Source: Halorussus litoreus
GTDB taxonomy: Archaea; Halobacteriota; Halobacteria; Halobacteriales; Haladaptataceae
Assembly: GCF_003382685.1 (NCBI RefSeq)
Contig: NZ_QLVG01000002.1
Coordinates: 1 to 64,000 of the forward strand
DNA length: 64,000 nt
Direction of reading: 5' to 3'
Part shown: piece after piece, positions 24,808 through 33,691 of the stretch
How the letters are laid out: each line of letters opens with the position of its first letter
How positions within the stretch are numbered: position 1 is the first letter of the stretch
Program-made: the position numbers and the translations under genes
Notes under the pieces: model-generated
What the model saw: the letters and a program-made list of their open reading frames with translations, nothing else
Databases searched by the model: none
What the model was told of the DNA's origin: nothing

Positions 24808-25248
24808 TTAGAGGTTCGCGAACGCCTCGTCGACGAGTTCGCCGGTGTCGGCGACGATGTTGGCCATCTCCTCGTTGTCGGGCGCCATCCCGACGAGGCG
24901 GGCAATGCGCATAATCGAGACGTGATAGACGACCTGCTTTCCGGGTTCCTCTTCCCAGATGACGACGTTACAGGCCATGAGCGCACCGAGTCTGTTGTCG
25001 GTCGCGTCAAGCGCGCGGTCGGCTACCTCTGGATTGCACGCACCGAGCACGTAGTAGGGATCGCGGCCCGCGTCGACCTTCTCGTTGAGCATCTCGGAGG
25101 GCGAGAACTCGACGGGGACGCCGAACCCGGCGTCCGTGAACACGTCGCGGACGTGTTCGATCGCGTCCTTGTGGCTCATCTCGAGGGTCGCTTGTTCTTC
25201 ACCGATGTCCTTCGGGTCGATCTGGCTCGGGTCGATTGGGAGCATCAT
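24808..25248 (-). CDS. DUF302 family protein
   Basis: 146 residues. The DUF302 fold is marked by AIEHVRDVFTDAGFGVPVEF, YYVLGACNPEVADRALDA, and GALMACNVVIWEEEPGKQVV. DUF302 proteins are small cytoplasmic proteins, often near thioredoxin or heavy-metal genes; their biochemical role is not settled. First gene of a two-gene operon; divergent from the HTH gene at 25408. Start ATG 25248 (25245 is also possible). Confidence 0.85.
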   Translation of the reverse strand: MMLPIDPSQIDPKDIGEEQATLEMSHKDAIEHVRDVFTDAGFGVPVEFSPSEMLNEKVDAGRDPYYVLGACNPEVADRALDATDNRLGALMACNVVIWEEEPGKQVVYHVSIMRIARLVGMAPDNEEMANIVADTGELVDEAFANL

Positions 25249-25354
25249 TCGTGTACTATCTTGGGTTTTCAGAACAAAGTCTCTTCGGGTATTCTCCCGC
25301 GAAAGCCCAGATTCATGTGGAAAGGGTCGTTTCAGTACTTATCGGCCAACGGAG

Positions 25355-25375
25355 TATTGTGGTATTCGGGAACAG
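25355..25375 (+). promoter_or_regulatory. Weak copy of the sulfur-island operator
   Basis: TATTG then 11 bases then AACAG; only the left half fits. It ends at the TTTAAT box of the HTH gene 25408. Confidence 0.4.
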
Positions 25376-25407
25376 CTTTAATCGTCTCTGCCACCCTATC
25401 TTCGGAC

Positions 25408-25827
25408 ATGGTGGCCACGTCAGTGCGTGAGGACCTGGAGCGCGACCTGGGGTGCCTCGACCTCCTGGGCTGCATTCACGGGCTCAACGAGCGGGATAAG
25501 ATGGTCTTTCAGCTGCTACAACAGGCAGAAGAGGGACTTACCGTCGACGACGTCGCAGATCGAATGGATTGTGAACGTTCGACTGCGTATCGCTCGATAT
25601 CTCGGCTCCTTGAGGCCGGCGTGGTAGTTCAGGAGCAAGTAAACTACGAGCACGGAGGGTACCACTACGTGTATCGTTCGCGGACATCCGAGGAAGTTGC
25701 ACACGACATGCAGCGATTGCTCAACGATTGGTATGCGGCCATCGGACAGCTTATTCAGGAGTTCGAAGACCGGTACAGCCGAGACTTGGAGGATCGCGAG
25801 AAGCAGCCGATTGAGTCTTGTCTCTGA
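25408..25827 (+). CDS. HTH regulator with N-terminal Cys-X5-Cys pair (paralogue 1)
   Basis: 139 residues from ATG 25408. The winged helix (TVDDVADRMDCERSTAYRSI, SRLLEAGVVVQEQVNYEHGG) resembles TrmB/MarR-like archaeal regulators, and a C-terminal helix (VAHDMQRLLNDWYAAIGQLI) probably dimerises. C16 and C22 (LGCLDLLGCIHGL) match C15 and C21 of the paralogue at 46386-46790. A dithiol that could be oxidised or persulfidated suggests a sulfur or redox sensor. The next gene is a thioredoxin, as in the paralogous unit. Long in-frame upstream extensions are not supported. Confidence 0.8.
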   Translation: MVATSVREDLERDLGCLDLLGCIHGLNERDKMVFQLLQQAEEGLTVDDVADRMDCERSTAYRSISRLLEAGVVVQEQVNYEHGGYHYVYRSRTSEEVAHDMQRLLNDWYAAIGQLIQEFEDRYSRDLEDREKQPIESCL

Positions 25828-25855
25828 CCCTATCGTTCAAATCCTACCGGAACAG

Positions 25856-25876
25856 TATTGTGCGGGTTATGCAAAA
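25856..25876 (+). promoter_or_regulatory. Sulfur-island operator TATTG-N11-CAAAA
   Basis: TATTG TGCGGGTTATG CAAAA, directly upstream of the ATACATAA box of the thioredoxin gene 25910. The arms form an imperfect inverted repeat. Confidence 0.7.
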
Positions 25877-25909
25877 TACATAAGGCGGCGCGGTTCAAAC
25901 GGACACCTA

Positions 25910-26323
25910 ATGGCTGAAGATATCGAGGAGATCCGTCGACAGAAACTGGCGGAGCTTCGAAACAAGGCTGAAACGGGCGATGCTGAGGCGTCCACCCCGA
26001 AGAGCCCGTCCGAACCGATCCATATCGACGGCGGCGCCGAGCTGTCAGAAACTGTCGCCGAGTACGGTCTCGTGCTAGCCGACTTCTATGCCGATTGGTG
26101 TGGTCCGTGCCAGATGCTCGAACCAATCGTCGAAACGATCGCGGCCGAGACCGATGCGACCGTAGCGAAGATCGACATCGACGCGAATCAGCAACTCGCC
26201 GCAGAGTACGGTGTCCAGGGGGTTCCGACCCTCGTCCTGTTCGCTGACGGCCAGCCGGCGGAACGACTCGTCGGAATGCAGGACGAAGCGCAGCTTCGCT
26301 CCGTGATCGAAGCGCACGCGTGA
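25910..26323 (+). CDS. trxA: Thioredoxin with N-terminal extension
   Basis: 137 residues. Active site WCGPC at 63-67 and cis-Pro in GVPTLVLF. The first 45 residues (EDIEEIRRQKLAELRNK...) are an extra charged helix missing from the close paralogue at 46955-47314. Reduces disulfides, and in this setting probably protein persulfides. The start is ATG 25910, about 28 bases after a TATA-like box. 26331-26729 follows after 7 bases. Confidence 0.9.
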   Translation: MAEDIEEIRRQKLAELRNKAETGDAEASTPKSPSEPIHIDGGAELSETVAEYGLVLADFYADWCGPCQMLEPIVETIAAETDATVAKIDIDANQQLAAEYGVQGVPTLVLFADGQPAERLVGMQDEAQLRSVIEAHA

Positions 26324-26330
26324 ACCAACG

Positions 26331-26729
26331 ATGACCGATGAGTCTACTGACGCGGATAACCGCTCACTGGGGGAAATCGCTGAATCCCTCGAATCGACAC
26401 TGAAGGCTGATCTCGGTGAGACGCTGGTCGGCCTGGCGTCCTACGAGGGTGGCGAGTACGATGTCTTGTACCGAGACGAGGCGGCGTCCTCACAGTACGC
26501 AGCGTCGGATATCCGGGCGATTCTGGAGCACATTCAGCTGGAGGCGATCGGCACTGCAGTCTACGAGGAGTACCACGGAGAGTCGCTGCATGCGACCGTC
26601 CGCGTGTACGATACGCTGGTCACCATCACCGTACCAGTCGAGGAGACGACCGGGCTCGTTGTCGTGGTACGGAATGATGACACACATGATCCGTATTCGA
26701 TAATTGAGACCGTCGAAAACGCGGTATAG
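26331..26729 (+). CDS. Conserved haloarchaeal protein of unknown function
   Basis: 132 residues, co-transcribed with thioredoxin 25910. Blocks: SLESTLKADLGETLVGLASY, YDVLYRDEAA, HGESLHATVRVYDTLVTITV, GLVVVVRNDDTHDPYSIIE. It lacks Cys, so is not itself a thiol enzyme. Reminiscent of a small alpha/beta family often found as single genes in haloarchaea (DUF7522-like, from memory). Confidence 0.65.
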   Translation: MTDESTDADNRSLGEIAESLESTLKADLGETLVGLASYEGGEYDVLYRDEAASSQYAASDIRAILEHIQLEAIGTAVYEEYHGESLHATVRVYDTLVTITVPVEETTGLVVVVRNDDTHDPYSIIETVENAV

Positions 26730-26807
26730 GTGCCCATAGAGGGAGATTTTGGAATTCTATTAGGACCACAACGTCTATCAGCCGATGCGAAGTGGTATTG
26801 TATATAG

Positions 26808-27545
26808 ATGGACGAAGAAGGCAATATCACTCGGCGGAGAGCACTCATCGCCGGCGGCGCGGTACTCACGTTCGGTGGTGTCGTCGCCTACACTGGGTCG
26901 CAGTCTGGAGCGACCGCGCAGCACTACGTCCCGGACAATACGCACGCCGGCACAGGGACGACCGGATTCGACGTCGACCTCGACGGCCGCCCCATCGCCG
27001 GTGAACGCGACGCGCCGATAGACATCTACTACTGGACGGACTATCTGTGTCCGTTCTGCAAGCAGTTCGAGACGGAGACACTCCCGGAACTCGGCCGAGA
27101 GCACCTCGACACCGGCGACGCGCGCCTGGCCGTGCTGCCCTACCCGAACATCGGAGAATACTCCACGCCAGCGGCGGTCTGGGGGCGTTGCGTGTGGTCG
27201 CAGGTCGCCGACAGCGACCCGGACGCGTTCTGGAACTGGCACGCGGCGGCCTTCGCCGAACAGCCAGAGTCCGGCACGGACTGGGCCGACGACGAGACGT
27301 TTGCGGCGGTCACCGAACAGACGGCTGGCGTTGACCTGTCCGCGGTCGAGACCTGCCGCGAGGAACGCGGCGCGTCGATCCGGGAGCGCATCGAGCCGAA
27401 CGTCGCCGTGGCCCGGGAGTCGAGAATCCAGGGGACGCCCGGGTTCGTACTCTACAACCGTGACTCCGGGGCGGCTGGAAAGCTCGTCGGCGCCCACCCC
27501 TACGAGAACTTCGCCGAGGCGATCGAGAAGGTGATGGAGGCGTGA
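26808..27545 (+). CDS. DsbA-like thiol-disulfide oxidoreductase, TAT-exported
   Basis: 245 residues. N-terminal twin-arginine signal (ITRRRALIAGGAVLTFGGVV), so folded and exported to the cell surface. Thioredoxin fold with CPFC at 81-84 and cis-Pro in QGTPGFVLY. Related to DsbA/DsbG (thioredoxin_4) proteins that make or shuffle disulfides outside the cell. The stop overlaps the next start (GTGA), so it forms an operon with the two CxxC membrane proteins at 27542 and 28093. A half operator (TATTG at 26796) is near its start. Confidence 0.9.
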   Translation: MDEEGNITRRRALIAGGAVLTFGGVVAYTGSQSGATAQHYVPDNTHAGTGTTGFDVDLDGRPIAGERDAPIDIYYWTDYLCPFCKQFETETLPELGREHLDTGDARLAVLPYPNIGEYSTPAAVWGRCVWSQVADSDPDAFWNWHAAAFAEQPESGTDWADDETFAAVTEQTAGVDLSAVETCREERGASIRERIEPNVAVARESRIQGTPGFVLYNRDSGAAGKLVGAHPYENFAEAIEKVMEA

Positions 27546-28096
27546 CCGGGAACCACACCGCCACGAGTCGCGATTGGACTCGCGACCTCCGCGACGCGCT
27601 CGGCTATCCGCTCACGTCGGACGCCCGGTTGCTATCGGCCGCCGTCGTGACACTCGCCACGTACGTCGTCCTAGTGTTGAGCTCATTCCCCCAGTTCTCG
27701 GTCCAGGTACTCACGACCGACCCGACCGACGTCGGCTACGCGGTTACGGCGCTCACGCGCGAAGTGTACCTGACTACTGGCTACCTTGGGCTCGCGCTAG
27801 TCGCCACGTACGCCGTCCTAACCGGTGTCGCGGTGACCAACGCGCTCGCGCTGGTCCAGCGCGCACGTCGCCGGAGTGCGTCGACGATCGTCGGCGTGCT
27901 CCCCGGACTGCTCGCCGCCGGCTGTGCGAGCTGTGGTGCGGGCGTGCTCGGCGCGCTGGGCTTCGTCGGTGCGATGGCGGTGCTGCCGTTCGACGGCAAC
28001 CTTCTTCGACTCGGCGGAATCGCCCTACTCCTCTTCTTCCTCGGTCGCGCCGGCGACCCACGAACGTGTTCGCTGGACGGAGGTGGGCGTGCATGA
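27542..28096 (+). CDS. Membrane protein with intramembrane CxxC
   Basis: 184 residues, four or five spans, GTG start overlapping the DsbA stop. The motif AAGCASCGAGVLGALGF (about residues 121-137) puts a CxxC at the start of a span. It resembles the thiol-active membrane proteins that pass electrons to DsbA-like partners (compare CcdA/DsbD), but I do not recognise the family. It overlaps the next gene by 4 bases (ATGA). Confidence 0.7.
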   Translation: MTGNHTATSRDWTRDLRDALGYPLTSDARLLSAAVVTLATYVVLVLSSFPQFSVQVLTTDPTDVGYAVTALTREVYLTTGYLGLALVATYAVLTGVAVTNALALVQRARRRSASTIVGVLPGLLAAGCASCGAGVLGALGFVGAMAVLPFDGNLLRLGGIALLLFFLGRAGDPRTCSLDGGGRA

Positions 28097-28506
28097 CGGC
28101 GCTGCCGCGCCCGCATCTGCTCCGGAGTGTCGGCGTGAGCATCGGGATGTTTGTCCTGTTCGGGGTGGTGACCGGCCTGCTGCCGAACCCGGTCTACGTG
28201 CGGATGGTCTCTCGGACCCCGGCGGACTACCTGTTCCTCGTCGCGACCGCCGCCTTCGCCGGCGCGTTCGTCTACCAGCGCTCGCTAGCCGAGGAGCCAA
28301 TTGGCGATCGATTCGCTGCCGGTGGAATCGTCGGCGGCTTCCTGGCGTTCGGCTGTCCGATCTGTAACGCCGTGTTGCTCGCACTGTTCAGCTCGTCGGC
28401 GCTCATGACGTACTTCGACCCGCTCCGCCCAATCCTCGGTGTCGTGAGCGTCGCGTGCTTCGCCGCGCTCCTGGTCTACCAGCGCCGGCGTTGCGAGGTG
28501 TGCTGA
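28093..28506 (+). CDS. Second membrane protein with intramembrane CxxC
   Basis: 137 residues from ATG 28093, about four spans. FGCPICNAVLLALFSSSAL repeats the GCxxC-at-helix design of its neighbour. Paired genes of the same architecture suggest a heterodimer that acts with the exported DsbA-like protein. The C-terminal tail RRRCEVC has another Cys pair. The longer in-frame reading upstream is the shadow of 27542-28096. Confidence 0.7.
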   Translation: MTALPRPHLLRSVGVSIGMFVLFGVVTGLLPNPVYVRMVSRTPADYLFLVATAAFAGAFVYQRSLAEEPIGDRFAAGGIVGGFLAFGCPICNAVLLALFSSSALMTYFDPLRPILGVVSVACFAALLVYQRRRCEVC

Positions 28507-28573
28507 CAGTGCGACCGACGGCCTCGACGACCCAAACGCACTTGGGTCGATCAGGCGAACGAGAGACCAATCG

Positions 28574-28840
28574 ATGATTGGTTCGGACGCGGAGGCGAGT
28601 ACGGAGGACGCGTCGACACGGCCGTGGCGACTACTCGGTGTTGGCGGCGCGTTGAGTCTCTGCTGTCTCTTCGCGGCGCCGGCCGCCGGCGCCGCGGCTG
28701 CCGGGGGAACGGCGGCTGCACTCGGTGGTGGGCTCGTCAGAATCATCGTGACCGCGCTAACGGTCGGTGTGTTCGGTGCCGTCTATCGAGTCCGCTTATC
28801 TGGCTGTGCGTGTAGCGCGCAGGACGACAGCGAACCCTGA
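28574..28840 (+). CDS. Small membrane protein with Cys-rich ends
   Basis: 88 residues, two hydrophobic spans: LLGVGGALSLCCLFAAPAAG and IIVTALTVGVFGAVYRV. CC in the first span and GCACS in the C-terminal tail recall small metal or thiol transport proteins such as MerT, without a firm match. It probably belongs functionally to the DsbA membrane operon just upstream. Confidence 0.6.
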   Translation: MIGSDAEASTEDASTRPWRLLGVGGALSLCCLFAAPAAGAAAAGGTAAALGGGLVRIIVTALTVGVFGAVYRVRLSGCACSAQDDSEP

Positions 28841-28860
28841 CGCATATCGGTCGGCACTCG

Positions 28861-29505
28861 TCAGGGCTGCGTGAACTCTTCTGCGGCGAACCAGGTGATG
28901 ATGCTGCTCTCACAGCGGTGGAGGATGTCGCTGCACGTCGACTTCGAGACGCCCAACGTCTCTGCAACGTCGGTGAGCGTCGCTTCGCGCGGAACGGCGT
29001 AGTACCCCTCGTCGATCGCGATGGCCAGCACCTCGTGCTGTCGAGGTGTCAGTAGTCGGTCGGCTTCCGAGGAGCCGATTTCGACGACGGACTCGATGTC
29101 GTACTCGATGCCCGCCTCGTCGAGGTGCTCGCCGAGTTCGGACAGTCGATCCGACGACGTCGTCAGTTCCCACGCCGCGCGTCCAGCAAGTACGGTGAAC
29201 GGCAACTCGACGGGGACGCCTGCCTGCCACAGAGGAAAGAGGAGCGGTGGACTCGTCGTTTCGACTTGCACGAGCGCAGTCCGCTCGCGCTTCCAGAGCA
29301 AGTCGACGTCGACGACGTCCGGTTGGCCCCGAACGTCAGCGAGGATGTCGAGGAGATCGGTACTCTCGATTCGGAGGAGTGCGATTCCTGTGTCCTCGCC
29401 TGCAAGCGCTGTCACGACTTCGAACGTTGTGGCGTCGTAAGACGTCGACAGATCGCGAATCCAGACGTCCGACGGCAGGGAAATAGAGAGCTGGGCTCGG
29501 GGCAT
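28861..29505 (-). CDS. HTH-10 (bat-type) regulator
   Basis: 214 residues. The C-terminal HTH_10 domain (LTPRQHEVLAIAIDEGYYAV, TLTDVAETLGVSKSTCSDIL) is typical of haloarchaeal bacterio-opsin-activator-like regulators; the N-terminal 140 residues are a ligand- or protein-sensing beta-rich domain. Divergent from the 12-span membrane protein at 29645, which it probably controls. A sister regulator is at 40560-41336. Confidence 0.9.
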   Translation of the reverse strand: MPRAQLSISLPSDVWIRDLSTSYDATTFEVVTALAGEDTGIALLRIESTDLLDILADVRGQPDVVDVDLLWKRERTALVQVETTSPPLLFPLWQAGVPVELPFTVLAGRAAWELTTSSDRLSELGEHLDEAGIEYDIESVVEIGSSEADRLLTPRQHEVLAIAIDEGYYAVPREATLTDVAETLGVSKSTCSDILHRCESSIITWFAAEEFTQP

Positions 29506-29644
29506 ACTGGAACATCGTCACTGGGATCTCTTGAACTACCTCCTGACATGTTCGAGTTATGTTCACATGTTCGAATACATCCGGCAGGTTCGTCCGAACT
29601 GGTACACGGACCGGATGATAATTCTGGGGCAGGTGTCCACGACG

Positions 29645-30892
29645 ATGCAAACACGAAACAACCCGTTCTTTCTCATGGCCGGTCTGTATCTATCCGTCGG
29701 CTTGCTGGCCGTCATCGGAAAGCTGGGTGTCGAATTCGGAGCGATCGACGCGTTGCCGCGGCTCCGTTGGTTGACGATCCACTTCGTTACTGTCGGAGGG
29801 CTGACACAGGCGCTGTTCGGCGTTCTCCCGGCCCTCGCGGGTTCTGCGTCCGCGACGACGGCCGCGACCACCCGGAACAGGTGGTTCCAGTGGCTGACAC
29901 TGAACGCGGGATACCCGCTCGTTCTGATTGGGATGGCGACCGGCGACACGACGACCGCTATGGTCGGTGCGACGCTCGTCCTCACGGCCCTCGGCGGGCT
30001 GCTGGTGACGGTTTTCCGGACGAGTACGTCCGGCGACCGAGGGACTCGGTTCTTCAGAACCGCACCTTGGTTCCTAGTCGTCGGCATCCTCGCCGCGTTC
30101 GGGATGCTGTTGAACCTCCACGGGCCTGGCGGGTACTTCGGTTTGATCGAAGCACACGTCCACGCCAACGTCTGGGGCTTCCTCGCGCTCGTCGCCGCCG
30201 GCGCACTCCTCACATCGATCCCGCACCTGTTCGGAGCCGACCTCCGGTACCCGTGGCTCCGTAGCGTCACCTACTGGGGGGTCACTGTTGGGGCGGCGGG
30301 ACTCGTCGCTGGGCCGTGGCTCGCCCGCCACGAACTTACGATGGGCGGACTGGCTGTGTACGTCATTGGAACCGCAGCGCTGCTGGCGAACGTCGTCGGG
30401 ACGTACCGTGCCGGTGACCGGACTCGCACTCGGCGACTCGCGCTCGTTCTCGGGGCGTATCTCTGGCTGGCGTTCCCGGTCCCGTGGGCGCCGCTCGTGT
30501 TGTTGTTCCCGGAGACCGTTCCCGGGGCGGTAATCGAGTTAGCGGCGATTGACAGCCTGGTGTTCGGGTGGATGCTCCAGCTAGCGATGGCGTTTCTGCC
30601 CGCCGTTGTGGTTTCCCTCGGGAACGAGACGCAGGACGTCGGCTCCCTGCTGGATGTGGGCGTCGAGGCCGTCGGCCGACCGTCATGGGTTCAGATTACA
30701 AGCGTTAACGTCGGAATGCTCGCACTCTGGGGCACGGCGATACCGCCACTCGAGGGACTCGCGGACCCGCTGGCGCTCGTCGGCAACCTGCTGATCGCCG
30801 TCGCTTGGGCGTTCCTCGTTGTCGACCTATGGACCGCACTGACCCCGCGAGCTCCCGTGACTGGCCCTGCTACGGAATCTCTCTCCGAGTGA
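29645..30892 (+). CDS. Multi-span membrane protein, heme-copper-oxidase/NnrS-like
   Basis: 415 residues, about 12 spans. Conserved-looking histidines lie in spans: TIHFVTVGGLTQALFGVL and EAHVHANVWGFLALVAAGAL. Such His patterns occur in the NnrS and cytochrome-oxidase subunit I superfamilies, so heme binding is possible. The link to nitric oxide or sulfur stress is inference. Start ATG 29645 (29618 is an alternative). Controlled by the divergent HTH-10 gene. Confidence 0.65.
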   Translation: MQTRNNPFFLMAGLYLSVGLLAVIGKLGVEFGAIDALPRLRWLTIHFVTVGGLTQALFGVLPALAGSASATTAATTRNRWFQWLTLNAGYPLVLIGMATGDTTTAMVGATLVLTALGGLLVTVFRTSTSGDRGTRFFRTAPWFLVVGILAAFGMLLNLHGPGGYFGLIEAHVHANVWGFLALVAAGALLTSIPHLFGADLRYPWLRSVTYWGVTVGAAGLVAGPWLARHELTMGGLAVYVIGTAALLANVVGTYRAGDRTRTRRLALVLGAYLWLAFPVPWAPLVLLFPETVPGAVIELAAIDSLVFGWMLQLAMAFLPAVVVSLGNETQDVGSLLDVGVEAVGRPSWVQITSVNVGMLALWGTAIPPLEGLADPLALVGNLLIAVAWAFLVVDLWTALTPRAPVTGPATESLSE

Positions 30893-30949
30893 GGTCGCTC
30901 TGGGCCACCGGAGAGACTCTAGCAATATTGTGAATTTCGCGAAATACTT

Positions 30950-30967
30950 TTGGTGCTACCGCACCAA
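30950..30967. promoter_or_regulatory. Inverted repeat at the start site of the disulfide reductase operon
   Basis: TTGGTGC, TACC, GCACCAA: perfect 7-bp arms just upstream of ATG 30977, overlapping the expected transcription start. A half copy of the island operator (TATTG at 30926-30930) lies upstream. Confidence 0.55.
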
Positions 30968-30976
30968 CGCCGAAAT

Positions 30977-32329
30977 ATGAGCGACACGTTCGTGGTTGTC
31001 GGCGGTGACGCCGCGGGGATGAGCGCCGCGAGCAAGGCCAAGCGCGAGGACCCGGAGTTGGACGTCGTCGTCTTCGAGAAGGGCGAGTGGGTGTCCTACG
31101 CCGCCTGCGGGATGCCGTACTACGTCAAAGGCGAGGTCGAGGACCTGGAGGACCTCGTCGCCGTGACGCCCGAGGAGTTCCGCGACGACCGCGATGTCGA
31201 CCTCCGGACCGGCCACGAGGTCGTCGGCATCGACCCCGTGGCCGAAACCGTCACCGTCGAGGGTGATGGCGAGACGTTCGACCACCCCTACGACCATCTA
31301 CTCGTCGCGACGGGCGCGAGCGCCATCGAACCGCCGTTCGACGGGCTCGGCCTCAACGGCGTGTTCACGATCCACGACATGGACGAGGCCGACGCCATCG
31401 AGAACTACGTCACCGAACACTCGCCGGACTCCGCAGCGATCGTCGGCGGCGGGTACGTCGGCATCGAGATGGCCGAGGCGCTGTCGGCGCGCGGCGTCGA
31501 CGTCCACCTCTACGAGATGCTGTCGCACGTCCTCCAACCGTTCGGTGACGCGGTGGCCGAAGTCGTCGAGGACCACCTCCGCGAGCAGGGAGTCGAGCTG
31601 CACCTCGACACCGCCGTCTCAGGCTTCGAGGGTGCCGACCGGGTCGAGCGCGTCACGCTCGACGACGAGTCCCATCCCGCCGACGTCGCCATCGTCGGCG
31701 TCGGTGTCGAACCGAATACGGATCTGGCCGCGGACGCCGGCATCGAGCTGGGCGAGACCGGAGCCATCGCGACTGACGAGTACGGTCGGACGAACTACGA
31801 GAACATCTACGCTGCGGGCGACTGCGCGGAGGCACGCCATGTCGTGACCGGCGAGCCGGACCACGTGCCGCTGGCGCTGACGGCCAACCGCGCCGGCCGC
31901 GCAATCGGCCAGACCGTCGCCGGGAGTCCGGAGCCGGTCGGCGAAATCGCCGGAACGGCCATCGTCAAGGCATTCGACCTTGGCGCCGCCCGGACTGGCA
32001 TCCTTGATGAGGAACGGGCACGGGACGCCGGCTTTGATCCCGTCTCAGTAACGATATCGGCACCGACGCGGGCTCACTACTACCCCGATGGTGCAGAGCT
32101 CACCGTCACGCTGGTGGCTGACCGGGAATCCGGCCGGCTACTGGGCGGGAGCGTCGTCGGTCAGGAAGGGGCGAAACGGATCGACACGGTGGCGACGGCG
32201 CTCGCGGCTGGTATGACCGTGACTGAACTCCGGAACGCCGATCTGGCGTACGCCCCGCCGTTTAGCCCCGTCTGGGACCCGATACTCACGGCGGCGAAAG
32301 TCCTCGAGGGGAAGTTAGCGGGCGAATGA
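30977..32329 (+). CDS. CoA-disulfide reductase / NADH oxidase-like flavoprotein
   Basis: 450 residues. FAD site VVVGGDAAGMSAASKA, a single catalytic Cys at C44 (SYAACGMPYYV), an NAD(P) site AAIVGGGYVGIEMAEAL, the C-terminal FAD motif NIYAAGDCAE, and a dimerisation domain ending PPFSPVWDPI. The single SxxxC site marks the CoADR/Npsr group, which reduces CoA disulfide, CoA persulfide or polysulfide with NAD(P)H. This fits a sulfane-sulfur cluster. It overlaps the peptidase gene by 4 bases (ATGA). Confidence 0.9.
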   Translation: MSDTFVVVGGDAAGMSAASKAKREDPELDVVVFEKGEWVSYAACGMPYYVKGEVEDLEDLVAVTPEEFRDDRDVDLRTGHEVVGIDPVAETVTVEGDGETFDHPYDHLLVATGASAIEPPFDGLGLNGVFTIHDMDEADAIENYVTEHSPDSAAIVGGGYVGIEMAEALSARGVDVHLYEMLSHVLQPFGDAVAEVVEDHLREQGVELHLDTAVSGFEGADRVERVTLDDESHPADVAIVGVGVEPNTDLAADAGIELGETGAIATDEYGRTNYENIYAAGDCAEARHVVTGEPDHVPLALTANRAGRAIGQTVAGSPEPVGEIAGTAIVKAFDLGAARTGILDEERARDAGFDPVSVTISAPTRAHYYPDGAELTVTLVADRESGRLLGGSVVGQEGAKRIDTVATALAAGMTVTELRNADLAYAPPFSPVWDPILTAAKVLEGKLAGE

Positions 32330-33576
32330 GCGACGCTACGCTATCCGAGTACGTGCGAGCACACCGAGAGGAACTGGTCACACTCGCCCTTGACCTCCTC
32401 GCGATTGAGACGTCGAACCCGCCCGGCGATACGCGCGAAATCGTCGCCAAAATCGAACAATTCCTCGACCCGCTTTCGGTCGAAGTAGAGCGTTTTGTAG
32501 TCGATCCAGCAAAGCCGAATCTGCTCGTTCGACTACCGGGTGGGTCTGACCACACACTGCTCTATAATGGCCACCTCGATACGGTGCCCTTCGACGCAGA
32601 TGCCTGGTCCCACGATCCACTTGGTGAGCGCGTCGATGAACACGTCTACGGCCGTGGTGCAACCGACATGAAGGGTGCCGTGGCGTCGATGCTGTTCGCA
32701 CTACAGGCCTTCGCAGCCACCGATACTGAGCCACCTGTCGACCTCCAATTTGCGTTCGTGAGCGACGAGGAAGTGGGTGGTGACGCCGGCTTGCCAGCGT
32801 TACTGGACGCTAGTGAGCTCGACGCTGACGCATGCGTGATTGGCGAGCCGACCTGCGAGGAAGGCCGTCACTCCGTCACAATCGCGGACCGGGGCAGCAT
32901 CTGGCTGACGCTCGAAGCCAGCGGTGAGGGGGCCCACGGCTCCCGACCGGTACTCGGCGTCAATGCCATCGACCGGCTCTACGACGCCGTCGGGACTATG
33001 CGCGAACGGTTTGGCACCCAGCGACTCGAGATCGACGCTGACGTGGCACCGATCGTCGAGGAGTCAGTCGAATACTACGCCCCCTCGATGGGTGAGGACG
33101 CCGCTCGAGAGCTGTTCCGGTACCCCTCGATCAATCTCGGCGTCCTCGAGGGCGGGGACGCGATAAACACCGTCCCGCAGTCTGCGCACGCCGAAGTTGA
33201 CGTGCGACTGACCGCAGGTGTCCACACGCCCGATGTGCTCGCGGAGATTCGGGAGTGTGTCGCCGACTGCGACGGTATCACAATCGCCGACGTCTCCTGG
33301 AGCGTCGGTACGGCCGAAGCACCCGCCAGCCCACTCGTCGAAGCCGTCGCGTCGACCGCGGAGGAGGCCACGGGTGATCGCGTCTTCCGGCGGAGCGCTA
33401 CGGGTGGTGGTGACGCCAAGAAACTCCGGAATGCGGGCATCCCGACCGTCGAGTTCGCGCTAGGAACCGATACTGTCCACGCGCCGGATGAGTACATTCC
33501 GGTCGACGTACTCGTCGACAACGCCGTCGTCTACGCTCAGCTACCAACACGGTGGCAGTCACAGATCGGTCAGTAA
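32326..33576 (+). CDS. M20-family metallopeptidase/deacylase
   Basis: 416 residues. The two-zinc M20 signature is complete: YNGHLDTVP, GRGATDMKG, VSDEEVGGDAG, VIGEPT, and a late TDTVHAPDEYI. Related to ArgE/DapE amidohydrolases that remove acyl groups from amino acids. In an operon with the CoA-disulfide reductase it could act on an acylated low-molecular-weight thiol or amino acid; substrate unknown. Confidence 0.85.
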   Translation: MSDATLSEYVRAHREELVTLALDLLAIETSNPPGDTREIVAKIEQFLDPLSVEVERFVVDPAKPNLLVRLPGGSDHTLLYNGHLDTVPFDADAWSHDPLGERVDEHVYGRGATDMKGAVASMLFALQAFAATDTEPPVDLQFAFVSDEEVGGDAGLPALLDASELDADACVIGEPTCEEGRHSVTIADRGSIWLTLEASGEGAHGSRPVLGVNAIDRLYDAVGTMRERFGTQRLEIDADVAPIVEESVEYYAPSMGEDAARELFRYPSINLGVLEGGDAINTVPQSAHAEVDVRLTAGVHTPDVLAEIRECVADCDGITIADVSWSVGTAEAPASPLVEAVASTAEEATGDRVFRRSATGGGDAKKLRNAGIPTVEFALGTDTVHAPDEYIPVDVLVDNAVVYAQLPTRWQSQIGQ

Positions 33577-33639
33577 CGCCTCCAGACTGACGGTTCTACC
33601 GGATTGCTTGGGTGGTGAGGGGATGGCCGAGCATAATTA

Positions 33640-33660
33640 TATTGTATGATTAGACCAAGA
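33640..33660 (+). promoter_or_regulatory. Sulfur-island operator TATTG-N11-CAAGA
   Basis: TATTG TATGATTAGAC CAAGA, directly followed by the CTATTAAAC box of thioredoxin gene 33692. Confidence 0.65.
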
Positions 33661-33691
33661 CTATTAAACACTCGGTGCGTAGAGTCTCGTA

